This document shows, piece after piece, positions 43,746-52,472 of a stretch of DNA of 57,274 bases. Position 1 is the first letter of the stretch, and each line of letters starts with the position of its first letter. This DNA is from Desulfobacterales bacterium (lineage in GTDB: Bacteria; Desulfobacterota; Desulfobacteria; Desulfobacterales; JASJAZ01). Below the pieces are notes generated by a model, which was not told the origin of the DNA, did not search any database, and saw nothing but the letters and a program-made list of their open reading frames with translations. Location of the stretch: the NCBI GenBank assembly GCA_030066785.1, contig JASJAZ010000008.1, positions 1 through 57,274 on the forward strand, given 5' to 3'. The translations under genes were made by a program, and so were the position numbers.

Positions 43746-45686
43746 ATGGCATTGGATAGAAAGATCGCCTACATCAATCTGACCACCGGCGACATCAAGG
43801 TTAAGCCCATACCGATCGAAGTGCGCAAAAAATTTCTGGGCGGGCGAGGCCTTGACGCATATTTGCTTCTCAACCATACTGAACAAGGCTGTGATCCGAT
43901 AGGACCCGACAATGCGCTGATCGTCAGCGGCGGGATTTTGACAGCCACATGCGCATCGGCAACCGCTCGAACCCATGTCATGGCCAAATCTCCCCTTACC
44001 GGCCTTTTGGGCAGCTGCAACATGGGTGGCTTCTTCGCACCTGAGATGGCCTGGGCCGGATTTCACCACCTGGTTATCAAGGGCAAGGCCAAAAAGCCAG
44101 TTTATATCTATATTCATAACGGAGAGATCGAAATCAGGGATGCGGCCAATCTCTGGGGTAAAACCGTTACCGACACCCAGTGGGCCATCCGGGAAGAGCT
44201 AGATGATGAGGAAGTGAAAAGCCTTGTCATCGGTCCTGCCGGGGAGAACCTGGTGGCCTTCGCCAATGTGATGACCGGCATTAAAAATGCCGGCGGCAGA
44301 ACCGGCATGGGCTGTGTCCTGGGGTCGAAAAATTTGAAGGCCATCGCTTGTCGCGGCACCATGGACATCAAGATCGCCCATCCGGTGGAAGCCCTTGAAT
44401 ACAACAAACGCTTCATCGACCAAATCACCGGGGCCAAGGTGAGTCAGACACAAGGAACTCTCGGCACGCCGTTTATCTGGGGAGCCACCAATTCCTGGGG
44501 CGGCGTTCGAACCGAAAATTTCCGCTACAATCAATTGGAATATGCTGACGACATCGAGCCGGAAAGAATCGATGAAATCGCCACGGAAACCATGGGGCCC
44601 TATCACATGGCCGGCTGCTATGGCTGCCAGGTTCACTGTCGCGCCCAGTATAAAATTCCGTCAGGCAAGTATAAAGGCAAATATGACGAAGGACCGGAAT
44701 ATACATCCCAAGGGGCCTTTGGCGGAGAAGTGGGCTGCCGGAGCGCGGAAACTGTTCTGGCGGGCAACCACCTGGTGGACCAGTTCGGCATGGACAATCT
44801 GGAAACCGGCAGCATGATTGCATGGGCCATGGAAATGTATGAAGAGGGCATCATTACGCCGGAGCAGACCGACGGTATTGATTTGAGGTTCGGCAATGAT
44901 GAGGCTGTTCTGGAGATGATTGAAAGAATCTGCTACCGCAAAGGATGGCTGGGGGACGTGCTGGCCAAAGGCGGTATTCCGGCGTCCGAGGACGTCGGCA
45001 AAAATTCGTTCGACTATCTCATCCAGGTCAAAGGGATGGCCAACCTTCACTCGGATGAACGCGCCACTCCTGGGCTGGCCCTCAACATCGCAACATCTTC
45101 AAGGGGTTCGGACCACCTGCGGAGTCGGCCGGCCATTGATCTTTACCACCTGCCGGAAAAGGTTCTGCGCAAAATCTACAGCACCCCCGTTCCCTATGAC
45201 GGCCCGCTGAGTTCGGAACACACTGAATATATCGGCAAACCGTGGCAGGTATTTTGGCAGGAGAACTGCTACATGGCCGTTGATAGTCTTGGTATCTGCA
45301 AATACCACACGACCTTCCTCGGCGCCACCCTGCCCAATTTCGAAGATTGGCCCACGGTATTGTACTACAACACAGGTCTGGAATTCACCCCTGAAGAAAT
45401 CTGGCAAATCGCCAGAAGAAACAACATGCTTGAGCGTCTGTTCAACCTCCGCGAGGGATTGACCCGCAACGACCCGAAAAAAGGCGATGTACTGAACCAC
45501 CGCTACCATGATGAACCGTGTAAACGGGGTGCCATCGACGTTATCGGCAGGTATATCGACAAAGAAAAATTTGATGTTATGGTCGATGAGTTCTATGAGC
45601 ATAAAGGGCTGGATAAAAATGGCATTCCCAAAAAGAAAACGCTCATAGAACTCGGCTTGGAAAACGAACCGTCACACATGTTGTAG
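43746..45686 (+). CDS. Tungsten-dependent aldehyde:ferredoxin oxidoreductase family protein
   Basis: A 646-residue AOR. Domain 1 has KFLGGRGLDAYLLLNHT and GGRTGMGCVLGSKNLKAIAC. Cluster ligands are CYGCQVHC near residue 298 and a later Cys in SLGICKYHTTF. It ends with the AOR-type C-terminus (EDWPTVLYYNTGLEFTPEE; LERLFNLREG). The start is ATG 43746, four bases after GGGGGTAA; a longer frame from 43494 only overlaps the zinc-ribbon gene. AORs oxidise aldehydes or reduce acids with ferredoxin. It is distinct from BamB and its substrate is unknown. It is followed by its ferredoxin subunit. Confidence 0.92.
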   Translation: MALDRKIAYINLTTGDIKVKPIPIEVRKKFLGGRGLDAYLLLNHTEQGCDPIGPDNALIVSGGILTATCASATARTHVMAKSPLTGLLGSCNMGGFFAPEMAWAGFHHLVIKGKAKKPVYIYIHNGEIEIRDAANLWGKTVTDTQWAIREELDDEEVKSLVIGPAGENLVAFANVMTGIKNAGGRTGMGCVLGSKNLKAIACRGTMDIKIAHPVEALEYNKRFIDQITGAKVSQTQGTLGTPFIWGATNSWGGVRTENFRYNQLEYADDIEPERIDEIATETMGPYHMAGCYGCQVHCRAQYKIPSGKYKGKYDEGPEYTSQGAFGGEVGCRSAETVLAGNHLVDQFGMDNLETGSMIAWAMEMYEEGIITPEQTDGIDLRFGNDEAVLEMIERICYRKGWLGDVLAKGGIPASEDVGKNSFDYLIQVKGMANLHSDERATPGLALNIATSSRGSDHLRSRPAIDLYHLPEKVLRKIYSTPVPYDGPLSSEHTEYIGKPWQVFWQENCYMAVDSLGICKYHTTFLGATLPNFEDWPTVLYYNTGLEFTPEEIWQIARRNNMLERLFNLREGLTRNDPKKGDVLNHRYHDEPCKRGAIDVIGRYIDKEKFDVMVDEFYEHKGLDKNGIPKKKTLIELGLENEPSHML

Positions 45687-45714
45687 CCCGCACGTGCGTA
45701 AAAAGGAGATAAAA

Positions 45715-46224
45715 ATGGAATCTAACGGCAAGGTACTATTAATCAATCATGAAAAATGCACGGGATGCAGGCTTTGTGAACAGGTTTGCGCGGTAAAACA
45801 CGATGGCATATCCAATCCTACACGCAGCCGCATTCGTGTCATGAAATGGGAAATGGAGGGTCTGTACATCCCCATGTCCTGCCAACAGTGCCAGGATGCG
45901 CCTTGTTTGACCGGCTGCCCGGTTGGCGCCATAGCGCGGAATGAAACGATGAACCGGGTTGAGGTTGACTATGACATCTGCATCGGGTGCCGAACCTGTG
46001 TCTCGGTCTGCCCCTTCGGTGCCATGAACTATAACGTTATCGACAGAAAAGTCGCCAAATGCGATCTTTGCGACGGCGAGCCGCAGTGCGTGAGGTTCTG
46101 TGAAGTAAAAGCCGTCGAGTATGTGGACGGCGGAGATGTCAGTATAGAGAAGAAAAGACATGCCGCCCTGCGCCTGTCCATGGCCAGCAAGCAGGCAGCC
46201 GCACTAGATGAACATGCCGTTTAA
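45715..46224 (+). CDS. Polyferredoxin, AOR electron-transfer subunit (right module)
   Basis: A 169-residue protein with four [4Fe-4S] motifs: CTGCRLCEQVC, CQQCQDAPCLTGCP, CIGCRTCVSVCPFGA and CDLCDGEPQCVRFC. It is the paralogue of the protein at 41577-42050. Start ATG 45715 follows AAAGGAGATAA. It lies 28 bases after AOR and is the last gene before a strong terminator, so the operon is zinc ribbon, AOR, ferredoxin. It should carry electrons from the AOR [4Fe-4S] cluster to a soluble acceptor. Confidence 0.9.
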   Translation: MESNGKVLLINHEKCTGCRLCEQVCAVKHDGISNPTRSRIRVMKWEMEGLYIPMSCQQCQDAPCLTGCPVGAIARNETMNRVEVDYDICIGCRTCVSVCPFGAMNYNVIDRKVAKCDLCDGEPQCVRFCEVKAVEYVDGGDVSIEKKRHAALRLSMASKQAAALDEHAV

Positions 46225-46291
46225 CTTCGAGTGCAAACATGCGCGTAGAATGTCAGCTTCCGCGCCCTTAAAGGCGGCGTATTAAAAGAGT

Positions 46292-46315
46292 TGGCAGGGG
46301 CTTAAGCCCCTGCCA
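46292..46315. terminator. Strong terminator hairpin
   Basis: TGGCAGGGGC (46292-46301) and GCCCCTGCCA (46306-46315) pair perfectly around TTAA. It is flanked by AAAAGAG on one side and CTTTCTTATTT on the other, so it can serve the AOR operon on the plus strand and the convergent MoaD-like gene on the minus strand. Confidence 0.85.
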
Positions 46316-46408
46316 GCTTTCTTATTTAAGTAAATCCCCGGTCTTAAAATTGGGAGTTCTTGCCTCAGGTACCACGTGTGTAAAGAGAAGCTTGGCGTAA
46401 AGGCCCCC

Positions 46409-46681
46409 CTACCCCCCCGCCAGCAGTATGGTCAAGTGGATCTCATCCCCAGCATTTACAGCCTTTTTCAGCTCATCGGGGTAGGCGCTCTCCATATTCA
46501 AATAAATCTCGATAGTGTTGAGCAATTTGCCCTTGCCATCGAAAAGCTTTTCTTTCAATCCTGGGTACCGCACAATCAAGTCGTCGATGCACTCGCCAAC
46601 CGTGTTGCCTTCGGTTTCGACTACTTCCAATCCGTCCGCGTGTGCACGATGGGTTTGGTGAAGGTTGATCATGACGCCCAT
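46409..46681 (-). CDS. MoaD/ThiS-like beta-grasp protein
   Basis: A 90-residue ubiquitin-like protein ending in LLAGG, the free Gly-Gly that is activated and thiocarboxylated. The body shows VGECIDDLIVRYPGLKEKLF and LNTIEIYLNMESAY, as in MoaD. It is convergent with the AOR operon. MoaD-like proteins near AOR genes are often used for tungstopterin synthesis. The adenylating enzyme may be the ThiF/HesA protein at 36265-37011. RBS AAGGAGC is visible before the ATG. Confidence 0.85.
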   Translation of the reverse strand: MGVMINLHQTHRAHADGLEVVETEGNTVGECIDDLIVRYPGLKEKLFDGKGKLLNTIEIYLNMESAYPDELKKAVNAGDEIHLTILLAGG

Positions 46682-46894
46682 ATCAAGCTCCTTGCAAGCA
46701 ATCTTTCGTTGCCTTTTTTACTAGTATGTCTTTTTTATTCGAGAGTATCACCGCACTTTGAAATATAGTAACGCGGTGTTTAAAAGTAAACGCCGGAATA
46801 TCACGGTCAGGGAGAGCCTTTGGCCTCGCGTATAGCTGTCCCATATCTGCTGATGGCCGTACCTTTTCCTGGCCCCTAATTCTTACGCAAACTA

Positions 46895-48280
46895 TCAGCT
46901 GGGTGCGGGCGGCTCCCACCACTCCACCCATGAGTTCATCCTTGGATACTGCAATCCGGTTTCGGCCTCCACGGCCCGGATCCAGTCGCCCAAGGCCGAG
47001 TCATGATGAATGATCAACGGCGTACTGTGATACGGCAGTATATCAACGTCCAAGCCATAATTACCGATCACCTGCTGATTTCGCGCAAGGGTCTCTTCCG
47101 AATCCCATGGGGTTGGATGAATAAATCCATGATTGCCCCCTTCATCTCGCGTATAGCTCAACTGAAACGGAAACTCTTTTTTCAGCCGGCGGATTAGTCG
47201 CACGGCTTTCAAGTTGGATGACACGGTCACCCCCTTGTTCAAATTACGCAGTATCACGTTATTAAAGCTCTCAAAGCCCACCGAGGCCAAAACAATGACC
47301 ATTCGATGCTTGCGCGCAAGCTGCAAGGCCGAACGGAACGATCTTGCGCCCTTTAACAAGGCGTCAACCCTCACGGCCAAACCAATTTTCGACAGCCCCA
47401 AGCTTCGGGAAAGGCATGCGTCAATGAGCGAAACCAAGGAGGGAAAAGGATTTTCATTAATCAGTTCAAAAGGGATTTTACGGCCATCCGGTCCATCCGG
47501 CAACCCTTTGATCTGGCGCAAAACGGTTGCCAAATCCAAAGATCCGAAAAAGCCTTTATCCACGGCGACATCACAGAAACTGCATCCTTTGGAATTGATG
47601 TGGATTTTTTTGCCGGTCATTTCGGGTATTGCCGCCGGAAAATCAATCCCAATCCTATGACGACCCGCTGCCCAGGGGCAGCCGATCTGTTGGAGGACCT
47701 GACCCTGTGTTATCTGGAGAGGGACAAACCCGCTTCTGTCTAAGATGCAAATGTTTTCCCATTCAACGTGATCGAGATAACACTGATCCCAGTCATTGGC
47801 CGGATTACGGATCAAGCTGCCGTTCCGATCCAGGTAGGCAGAACCGTGGAGTGCTTTCCATTTGATATTTACGGGATCATCAAGAAAGGGAATAATCTGT
47901 TCCGCCGGTCCCTGGAGGGCAAAGCTGAAATGATCAGAGAATCCTTTAAATCGATGCCGCCAATTCCGCCGCCCTTTTTCACCGCAATAGTCCACCGCGG
48001 CCTGAGGTCCGGCCAGAATTGTTATGGCCCCCTCTTTTTTTAGTTCACGGGCCAGCGAAATCAGATCTTCCCGCCCGCTGAGGTTTGAAAAACCCACAAT
48101 TGGCATTTGACTGCCAAAATAGCTGCTGAGCGCCCGCTTTAAAAATGTTTTCTTGTATCCGGCTGGTAATGCGATAACGATACTCTCGCATGGGGAGTTT
48201 CTCCGGATAACGCTGGCCGCCATTTGGGGTCCAAGCACGCCATAGCTTTCACCCTGAAAATAAGATGAAATGATGGCCAT
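46895..48280 (-). CDS. Radical SAM-like protein with B12-binding-like N-terminus
   Basis: A 461-residue protein. The N-terminal 150 residues have a Rossmann-like layout (FSNLSGREDLISLARELKKE, ITILAGPQAAVDY) as in B12-binding radical SAM proteins. The expected cluster loop reads INSKGCSFCDVAVDKGFFG. It has CxxC but Asn at the position of the first Cys of CxxxCxxC, so canonical cluster binding is doubtful. The downstream barrel (GLAVRVDALL, VLASVGFESFNNVILRNLNK) is radical SAM-like. It is divergent from the IclR gene and upstream of the MoaD-like gene. Function unknown. Confidence 0.7.
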   Translation of the reverse strand: MAIISSYFQGESYGVLGPQMAASVIRRNSPCESIVIALPAGYKKTFLKRALSSYFGSQMPIVGFSNLSGREDLISLARELKKEGAITILAGPQAAVDYCGEKGRRNWRHRFKGFSDHFSFALQGPAEQIIPFLDDPVNIKWKALHGSAYLDRNGSLIRNPANDWDQCYLDHVEWENICILDRSGFVPLQITQGQVLQQIGCPWAAGRHRIGIDFPAAIPEMTGKKIHINSKGCSFCDVAVDKGFFGSLDLATVLRQIKGLPDGPDGRKIPFELINENPFPSLVSLIDACLSRSLGLSKIGLAVRVDALLKGARSFRSALQLARKHRMVIVLASVGFESFNNVILRNLNKGVTVSSNLKAVRLIRRLKKEFPFQLSYTRDEGGNHGFIHPTPWDSEETLARNQQVIGNYGLDVDILPYHSTPLIIHHDSALGDWIRAVEAETGLQYPRMNSWVEWWEPPAPS

Positions 48281-48459
48281 TTTTCTATGATGTAATTGAT
48301 TTGAGATAATGCTACCGTACTAAAAATAACAGTGTGGCACTCAGAGTAGCGTAGGACTCCAAATGAGTGAAAAGAGGCAGAAAAAAAATATAAAAATCAC
48401 ACTTTAATTACAAGTAGAAATAATATTCTACCCCTGTAAACAAATTTGTTTAAATTTTC

Positions 48460-48517
48460 TTGACAAAAACTTTAAATATCGCTAATGATTAGAAAATTAA
48501 CGTTCACTATAGTGAAC
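48460..48517 (+). promoter_or_regulatory. iclR promoter and perfect palindromic operator
   Basis: TTGACA at 48460-48465 is the likely -35; the -10 is less clear (TAATGA at 48483-48488). Downstream GTTCACTATAGTGAAC (48502-48517) is a perfect 16-base palindrome, 47 bases before the IclR ATG at 48564. Related sites at 43275 and 43416 suggest one regulon. Confidence 0.7.
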
Positions 48518-48563
48518 ACTATGTTAGTATTTATCATCGGCATATCGATTGTAAGGAAAGCTA

Positions 48564-49343
48564 ATGTCTTTAAAGAAAAAAAAACCAGATGGTTACCATG
48601 CGCCTGCCGTAGAAAAAGCATTCCGTTTACTTAGATTTGTGGCCAATTCCAATGAAGCCTTGAGACTCAGCGATCTGTCGGCTCACCTTCAAATCAGCAA
48701 AAGCACCACCCATGGCTTGATCCGGGCCCTGGTTGCCACCGGCGCCCTAAACCAAAGCACACAGAATAAAAAGATCACCCTGGGACCGGCCACGGTTGAA
48801 CTGGCCTTGAAAAACCAGAACTATCTACAATTGGGCACCTTGACCCAGCCCCTCCTTGATGATTTGCGGGACCGCATCAATGAGACTGTTTTTTTCGGCC
48901 TGCTGCACCCGTGGCGTGCACTCATCATGGCCACTTCCGAGGCCCGCAAACCCATGAAAATCTCATCTCCTCCAGGATCCTCGGTTCTCTTAATGGTGGG
49001 TGCCCTGGGAAAGGTGTTTCTATCACAGATGGATGATGCCGAGGTGCTTCAAATCATCAAGGAGAATGGATTGCCGCAGTTCACCAATGCCTCGATCATC
49101 GATGAGCAGACTTATTTGAAAGAAATTGCCTATGTCCGTCAAACGGGGTATGCCCTGGACAAAGGCGAATATTTGTCCGGCGTCAATGCCATCGCTGTCG
49201 GACTGGGCCACCATTGCGAACTGCCCGTGGTCTTATGGGTGGTTGGGTTTGCCGAGTCTTTAAACTCGGAAAAAATCGATGAGGTCAAAGAATTAATCCT
49301 GGCAACGGCCACTAAACTGCGCAAAGTGCTGCATACCAATTGA
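48564..49343 (+). CDS. IclR-family transcriptional regulator
   Basis: A 259-residue regulator. The N-terminal winged helix reads AVEKAFRLLRFVANSNEALR, then LSDLSAHLQISKSTTHGLIR (recognition helix). The C-terminal effector domain begins near residue 95 and holds AYVRQTGYALDKGEYLSGV and VNAIAVGLGHH, typical of IclR. The palindrome in its own leader suggests autoregulation. Sites with the same sequence in the divergent AOR promoter region suggest that it controls the AOR modules. Its ligand is unknown. RBS AAGGAAAG precedes the ATG. Confidence 0.92.
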   Translation: MSLKKKKPDGYHAPAVEKAFRLLRFVANSNEALRLSDLSAHLQISKSTTHGLIRALVATGALNQSTQNKKITLGPATVELALKNQNYLQLGTLTQPLLDDLRDRINETVFFGLLHPWRALIMATSEARKPMKISSPPGSSVLLMVGALGKVFLSQMDDAEVLQIIKENGLPQFTNASIIDEQTYLKEIAYVRQTGYALDKGEYLSGVNAIAVGLGHHCELPVVLWVVGFAESLNSEKIDEVKELILATATKLRKVLHTN

Positions 49344-49523
49344 TGCATTTGAATACCGGTATCATTTATCACCTTTGCACATGGCGTGGTTTTATCATTT
49401 TGTAATCAACCGGGTCGACAGGTCCAAGAAAAAAATGGACCTTGCTTTTCTATAACAAACGGAAATGTCATCTCAATGAAACAGGCACCATAAGACTTAA
49501 AACACAACATTCAGGAGGTAAGT

Positions 49524-49919
49524 GTGGATCCCGAACAATTAAAACAAAAGACAAGCGAAGTTGCCAATCTCTATTTTTCCACGGTAAAAAAGGATGACGC
49601 GCCTTACAATTTATGGAAAACCTTTGATAAGGATCTAGCAAAAACATTATCGCTGCACATCACCGGCCAAATCTATGCAAGGGAAAAAATTCCACATCCA
49701 ACCCGGCAGATAGCTGCCGTGGCTGCTCTGACAGCACTATCCAGGCCGGATGAACTCAAACTTCATATCCATGCGGCACTCAATGTGGGATGCACCCAAG
49801 CAGAGATTGCCGAAGTGATCTTTCAGGTCAGTGTATATTGCGGCATGCCGGCTGCAAATACGGCATTAAAAGTACTGAAGGATGTTTTAGAAGAACGTGA
49901 GCAATCTGAATCTTCTTGA
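49524..49919 (+). CDS. Carboxymuconolactone decarboxylase-family protein
   Basis: A 131-residue all-helical CMD/AhpD-like protein. The core LKLHIHAALNVGCTQAEIAE and VIFQVSVYCGMPAANTALKV is the family signature. The AhpD CxxC redox motif is not present as such; the visible cysteines are in NVGC and VYCG. The start is GTG 49524, right after CAGGAGGTAA. The same-strand IclR gene is 180 bases upstream. CMD proteins are frequent beside aromatic pathways, but no reaction can be named. Confidence 0.85.
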   Translation: MDPEQLKQKTSEVANLYFSTVKKDDAPYNLWKTFDKDLAKTLSLHITGQIYAREKIPHPTRQIAAVAALTALSRPDELKLHIHAALNVGCTQAEIAEVIFQVSVYCGMPAANTALKVLKDVLEEREQSESS

Positions 49920-50170
49920 ATTAAACCAGATTGAAACCGGCTGCGAACGTGATGCGGCCGGTATCTTGGATGAGCCGGGGAACCGTCTGTGCGTGCAGAT
50001 CGTTGCGAAGCTGTATCGAAAAGCTGATCACAAACCTAAGAAATTGATGTTGCCTGGCTTGCGTCTTTAACAATATCGATAACCCGAAGTTAAATTTTAA
50101 GGACCTTGCCGAAGGCGGCCTACGGGGCAGGTTGTCAAGCACAAGGGCGTCTGTCAGGCGTTTTATTTTC

Positions 50171-50941
50171 CTAAGTTTGCGATTGGATAGCAGATTTTTC
50201 CAGCGCCCCGCATACCTGATCTAATACAACCGATGCGCTTTCATGAATCACCAAATCCGCCATACGGTCCAGTGGCGTTGCATCTTTATTTAAAATTAAT
50301 AATTTAGCACCGTTCTCTTTTGCCATCACCGGTAAAGACGCTGCCGGTTGCACCACCAAGGAGCTACCCACCACCAGAAAAAGATCGCAATCCCTAGATA
50401 CGGAAATAGCTTCATCCAGTACCGTAGGTGGCAACGATTCGCCAAAAAACACAACATCGGGTTTCAAGACACCGTCACATTTTGAGCATCGTGGAGGTAG
50501 CTGTGTTTCGATTAAACGGTAAACCGTTTCGATACCATACAATTCGCCACACTCTAAGCAGAGAATCCGACGAGTATTGCCATGTAGCTCCAGCACCCGA
50601 TTCGATCCGGCAATTTGATGAAGCCCGTCGATATTTTGTGTGATAATCGCGCTCAGCTTGTCAGTTTCTTCGAGTTTAGCAAGGGCAAGATGCCCCTTAT
50701 TCGGTTGGGCCTTTTTCAAGACAGGGCATCTGACGTCTTTAAAAAAATTCCAATAATAGGAAGGCTCTTCTCTAAAGTATCGGATGTCAGCATATTTTGA
50801 TGGATCATATTTATTCCAAACCCCATCAGCACCGCGATAGGTAGGAATCCCACTTTCTGCAGAAATACCGGCCCCGGTGAATGCAACGAGGCGTGCTGCA
50901 CTTGCGACCATCGCCTTTAAAGTTAGTGCATCGTTTCCCAT
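50171..50941 (-). CDS. cobB: Sir2-family NAD-dependent protein deacylase
   Basis: A 256-residue sirtuin. NAD motifs: GAGISAESGIPTYRGADGVW near residues 20-39, TQNIDGLHQIAG near 98 and the base His in ELHGN. Zinc ligands are CLECGELYG and CSKCDGVLKPDVVFFGE. VVGSSLVVQPAASLP follows. It removes acyl groups from lysines. Such enzymes may reverse acylation by reactive acyl-CoA species that build up in aromatic degradation. It is 27 bases downstream of ubiD on the same strand and probably co-transcribed. Confidence 0.93.
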   Translation of the reverse strand: MGNDALTLKAMVASAARLVAFTGAGISAESGIPTYRGADGVWNKYDPSKYADIRYFREEPSYYWNFFKDVRCPVLKKAQPNKGHLALAKLEETDKLSAIITQNIDGLHQIAGSNRVLELHGNTRRILCLECGELYGIETVYRLIETQLPPRCSKCDGVLKPDVVFFGESLPPTVLDEAISVSRDCDLFLVVGSSLVVQPAASLPVMAKENGAKLLILNKDATPLDRMADLVIHESASVVLDQVCGALEKSAIQSQT

Positions 50942-50968
50942 ATGTTTTCATTCTCTTTATATTAAGAA

Positions 50969-52333
50969 CTATGTTTTTTTACAATAACGGTCCAAAAGAG
51001 TCTGCATTTTGTTTAGGACATCACTTGGCACACAGATCTTTTCAAATTTACCATCGTCATCAATGGGCTTGGTCGCATCCAAGCCCATTTTTGCTGTTAA
51101 GTAATCTGCTTTTGTGGATGGATCCAATGGGAACCCAATAAGGTCCGACAGCACCACAAGATCCATGTCCGCTTGAAACCGGGTGGCCAAGGCCCATTCA
51201 ACTTCCCGTTGGTTGTATACGTCAACGTCATCGTCAACCACCACGACACGCTTGATCGATGCATTATCGGCGAGAAAGTATGTCATCATCTGGCGCTTCA
51301 TCCCTCTGCTTGCCTTTTTGACGGAAACAACCGCATGTGCCCCGACCGTTTCGGGAACCAGGTTGAGGTGCCGCACTTCCGGAAACTTGCCCCGAAGCTT
51401 TTTCAGCATCTCAGCTTCCCACGAAACCAACAAAGAAAATGCCTCATTGCTACAGGGGCACAACACTTGAAAATAGGGATTTTCTCTATGGGTCACCGTC
51501 TCTATTTCGACGACCGGACTTTCATACGGCACATAATAGCCACTGCTTTCGCCAAACGGCCCATCCTTTTCACGTATGTGCGGTAGAATCTTTCCTTCAA
51601 GCACTATCTCTGCATGGGCAGGGACATTCAGATCAACGGTCTCTGCCTGAACCATTTCAACCGGCTCGCCATAGAGGCTTCCGACCAATTCAAGCTTGTC
51701 GCCGCCCTCCGGCATCCACGCGACTGTTGAAAACATAAACAAAGGATCTAATCCGATGGCGATGGCGACTTCGAGGGGCTCATTCCGTTCTTCATTTTGC
51801 TGGTAGAAGAGAGATACAGGCGGATTCAAAAGAAGAACTGTCAACCGGTTTTGACCCAACACCTGCATCCTGTGAAGCCCCATGGTCTGATTACCGGAAA
51901 CCGGGTTCTTTACGAGAACCACACCCGATGTGAGATAAGGGTTCGAATCTTTTTCGCTGTACGTCGCTACCGGAAAAAACCTCAAGATGTCGATATCATG
52001 TTTTATTACAACTTCCTTCACCGGCCCGTCCGAAACCAGTTTTGAAGGGATTGGATGTTTTTTTCTACGCAAATATTCCTCAATAAGTTCTTTATCCTCA
52101 ATATCCATCGCCATGGCAAGGCGATTCCGTTTCCCCAGAATGTTGCCGACTGCCTTTACAGAGTATCCTTTGGGACTATCAAAAACCGCGGCCGGCCCAC
52201 CCTGTTCATCAAGAATTCTTAATACCCCAGGTATTTCAAACTTCGGATCAACTTCCTCTTCTATTTGAATAAGTTCTCCTTTGTTGGCCAGTTGTTCCAT
52301 AAAAGCACGCAAGCTTCTTTCCGGCATCTCCAA
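50969..52333 (-). CDS. UbiD-family (prenylated-FMN) decarboxylase/carboxylase
   Basis: A 454-residue UbiD protein, near the usual length. It starts with SLRAFMEQLANKGELIQIEE, has LTSGVVLVKNPVSGNQTMGL and the catalytic-site segment REKDGPFGESSGYYVPYESP near residue 260 (the conserved Glu in PFGE). UbiD family members carboxylate or decarboxylate aromatic or unsaturated acids with prenylated FMN; a UbiX partner is not in the window. The substrate is unclear. RBS GGAGG precedes the start. Confidence 0.92.
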   Translation of the reverse strand: MEMPERSLRAFMEQLANKGELIQIEEEVDPKFEIPGVLRILDEQGGPAAVFDSPKGYSVKAVGNILGKRNRLAMAMDIEDKELIEEYLRRKKHPIPSKLVSDGPVKEVVIKHDIDILRFFPVATYSEKDSNPYLTSGVVLVKNPVSGNQTMGLHRMQVLGQNRLTVLLLNPPVSLFYQQNEERNEPLEVAIAIGLDPLFMFSTVAWMPEGGDKLELVGSLYGEPVEMVQAETVDLNVPAHAEIVLEGKILPHIREKDGPFGESSGYYVPYESPVVEIETVTHRENPYFQVLCPCSNEAFSLLVSWEAEMLKKLRGKFPEVRHLNLVPETVGAHAVVSVKKASRGMKRQMMTYFLADNASIKRVVVVDDDVDVYNQREVEWALATRFQADMDLVVLSDLIGFPLDPSTKADYLTAKMGLDATKPIDDDGKFEKICVPSDVLNKMQTLLDRYCKKT

Positions 52334-52472
52334 CCTCCTTTATATATACGGGAATCTTTTGGTAAGTGGAACCGGCAGGAAGGGCCGTTTTGTCAAGCCG
52401 CACACCAATAAGGTTTTACCGAGCAATCGAAAAAAATCGTTTCGATAGAGAGCCACGGCGATGGTAAGTGCA

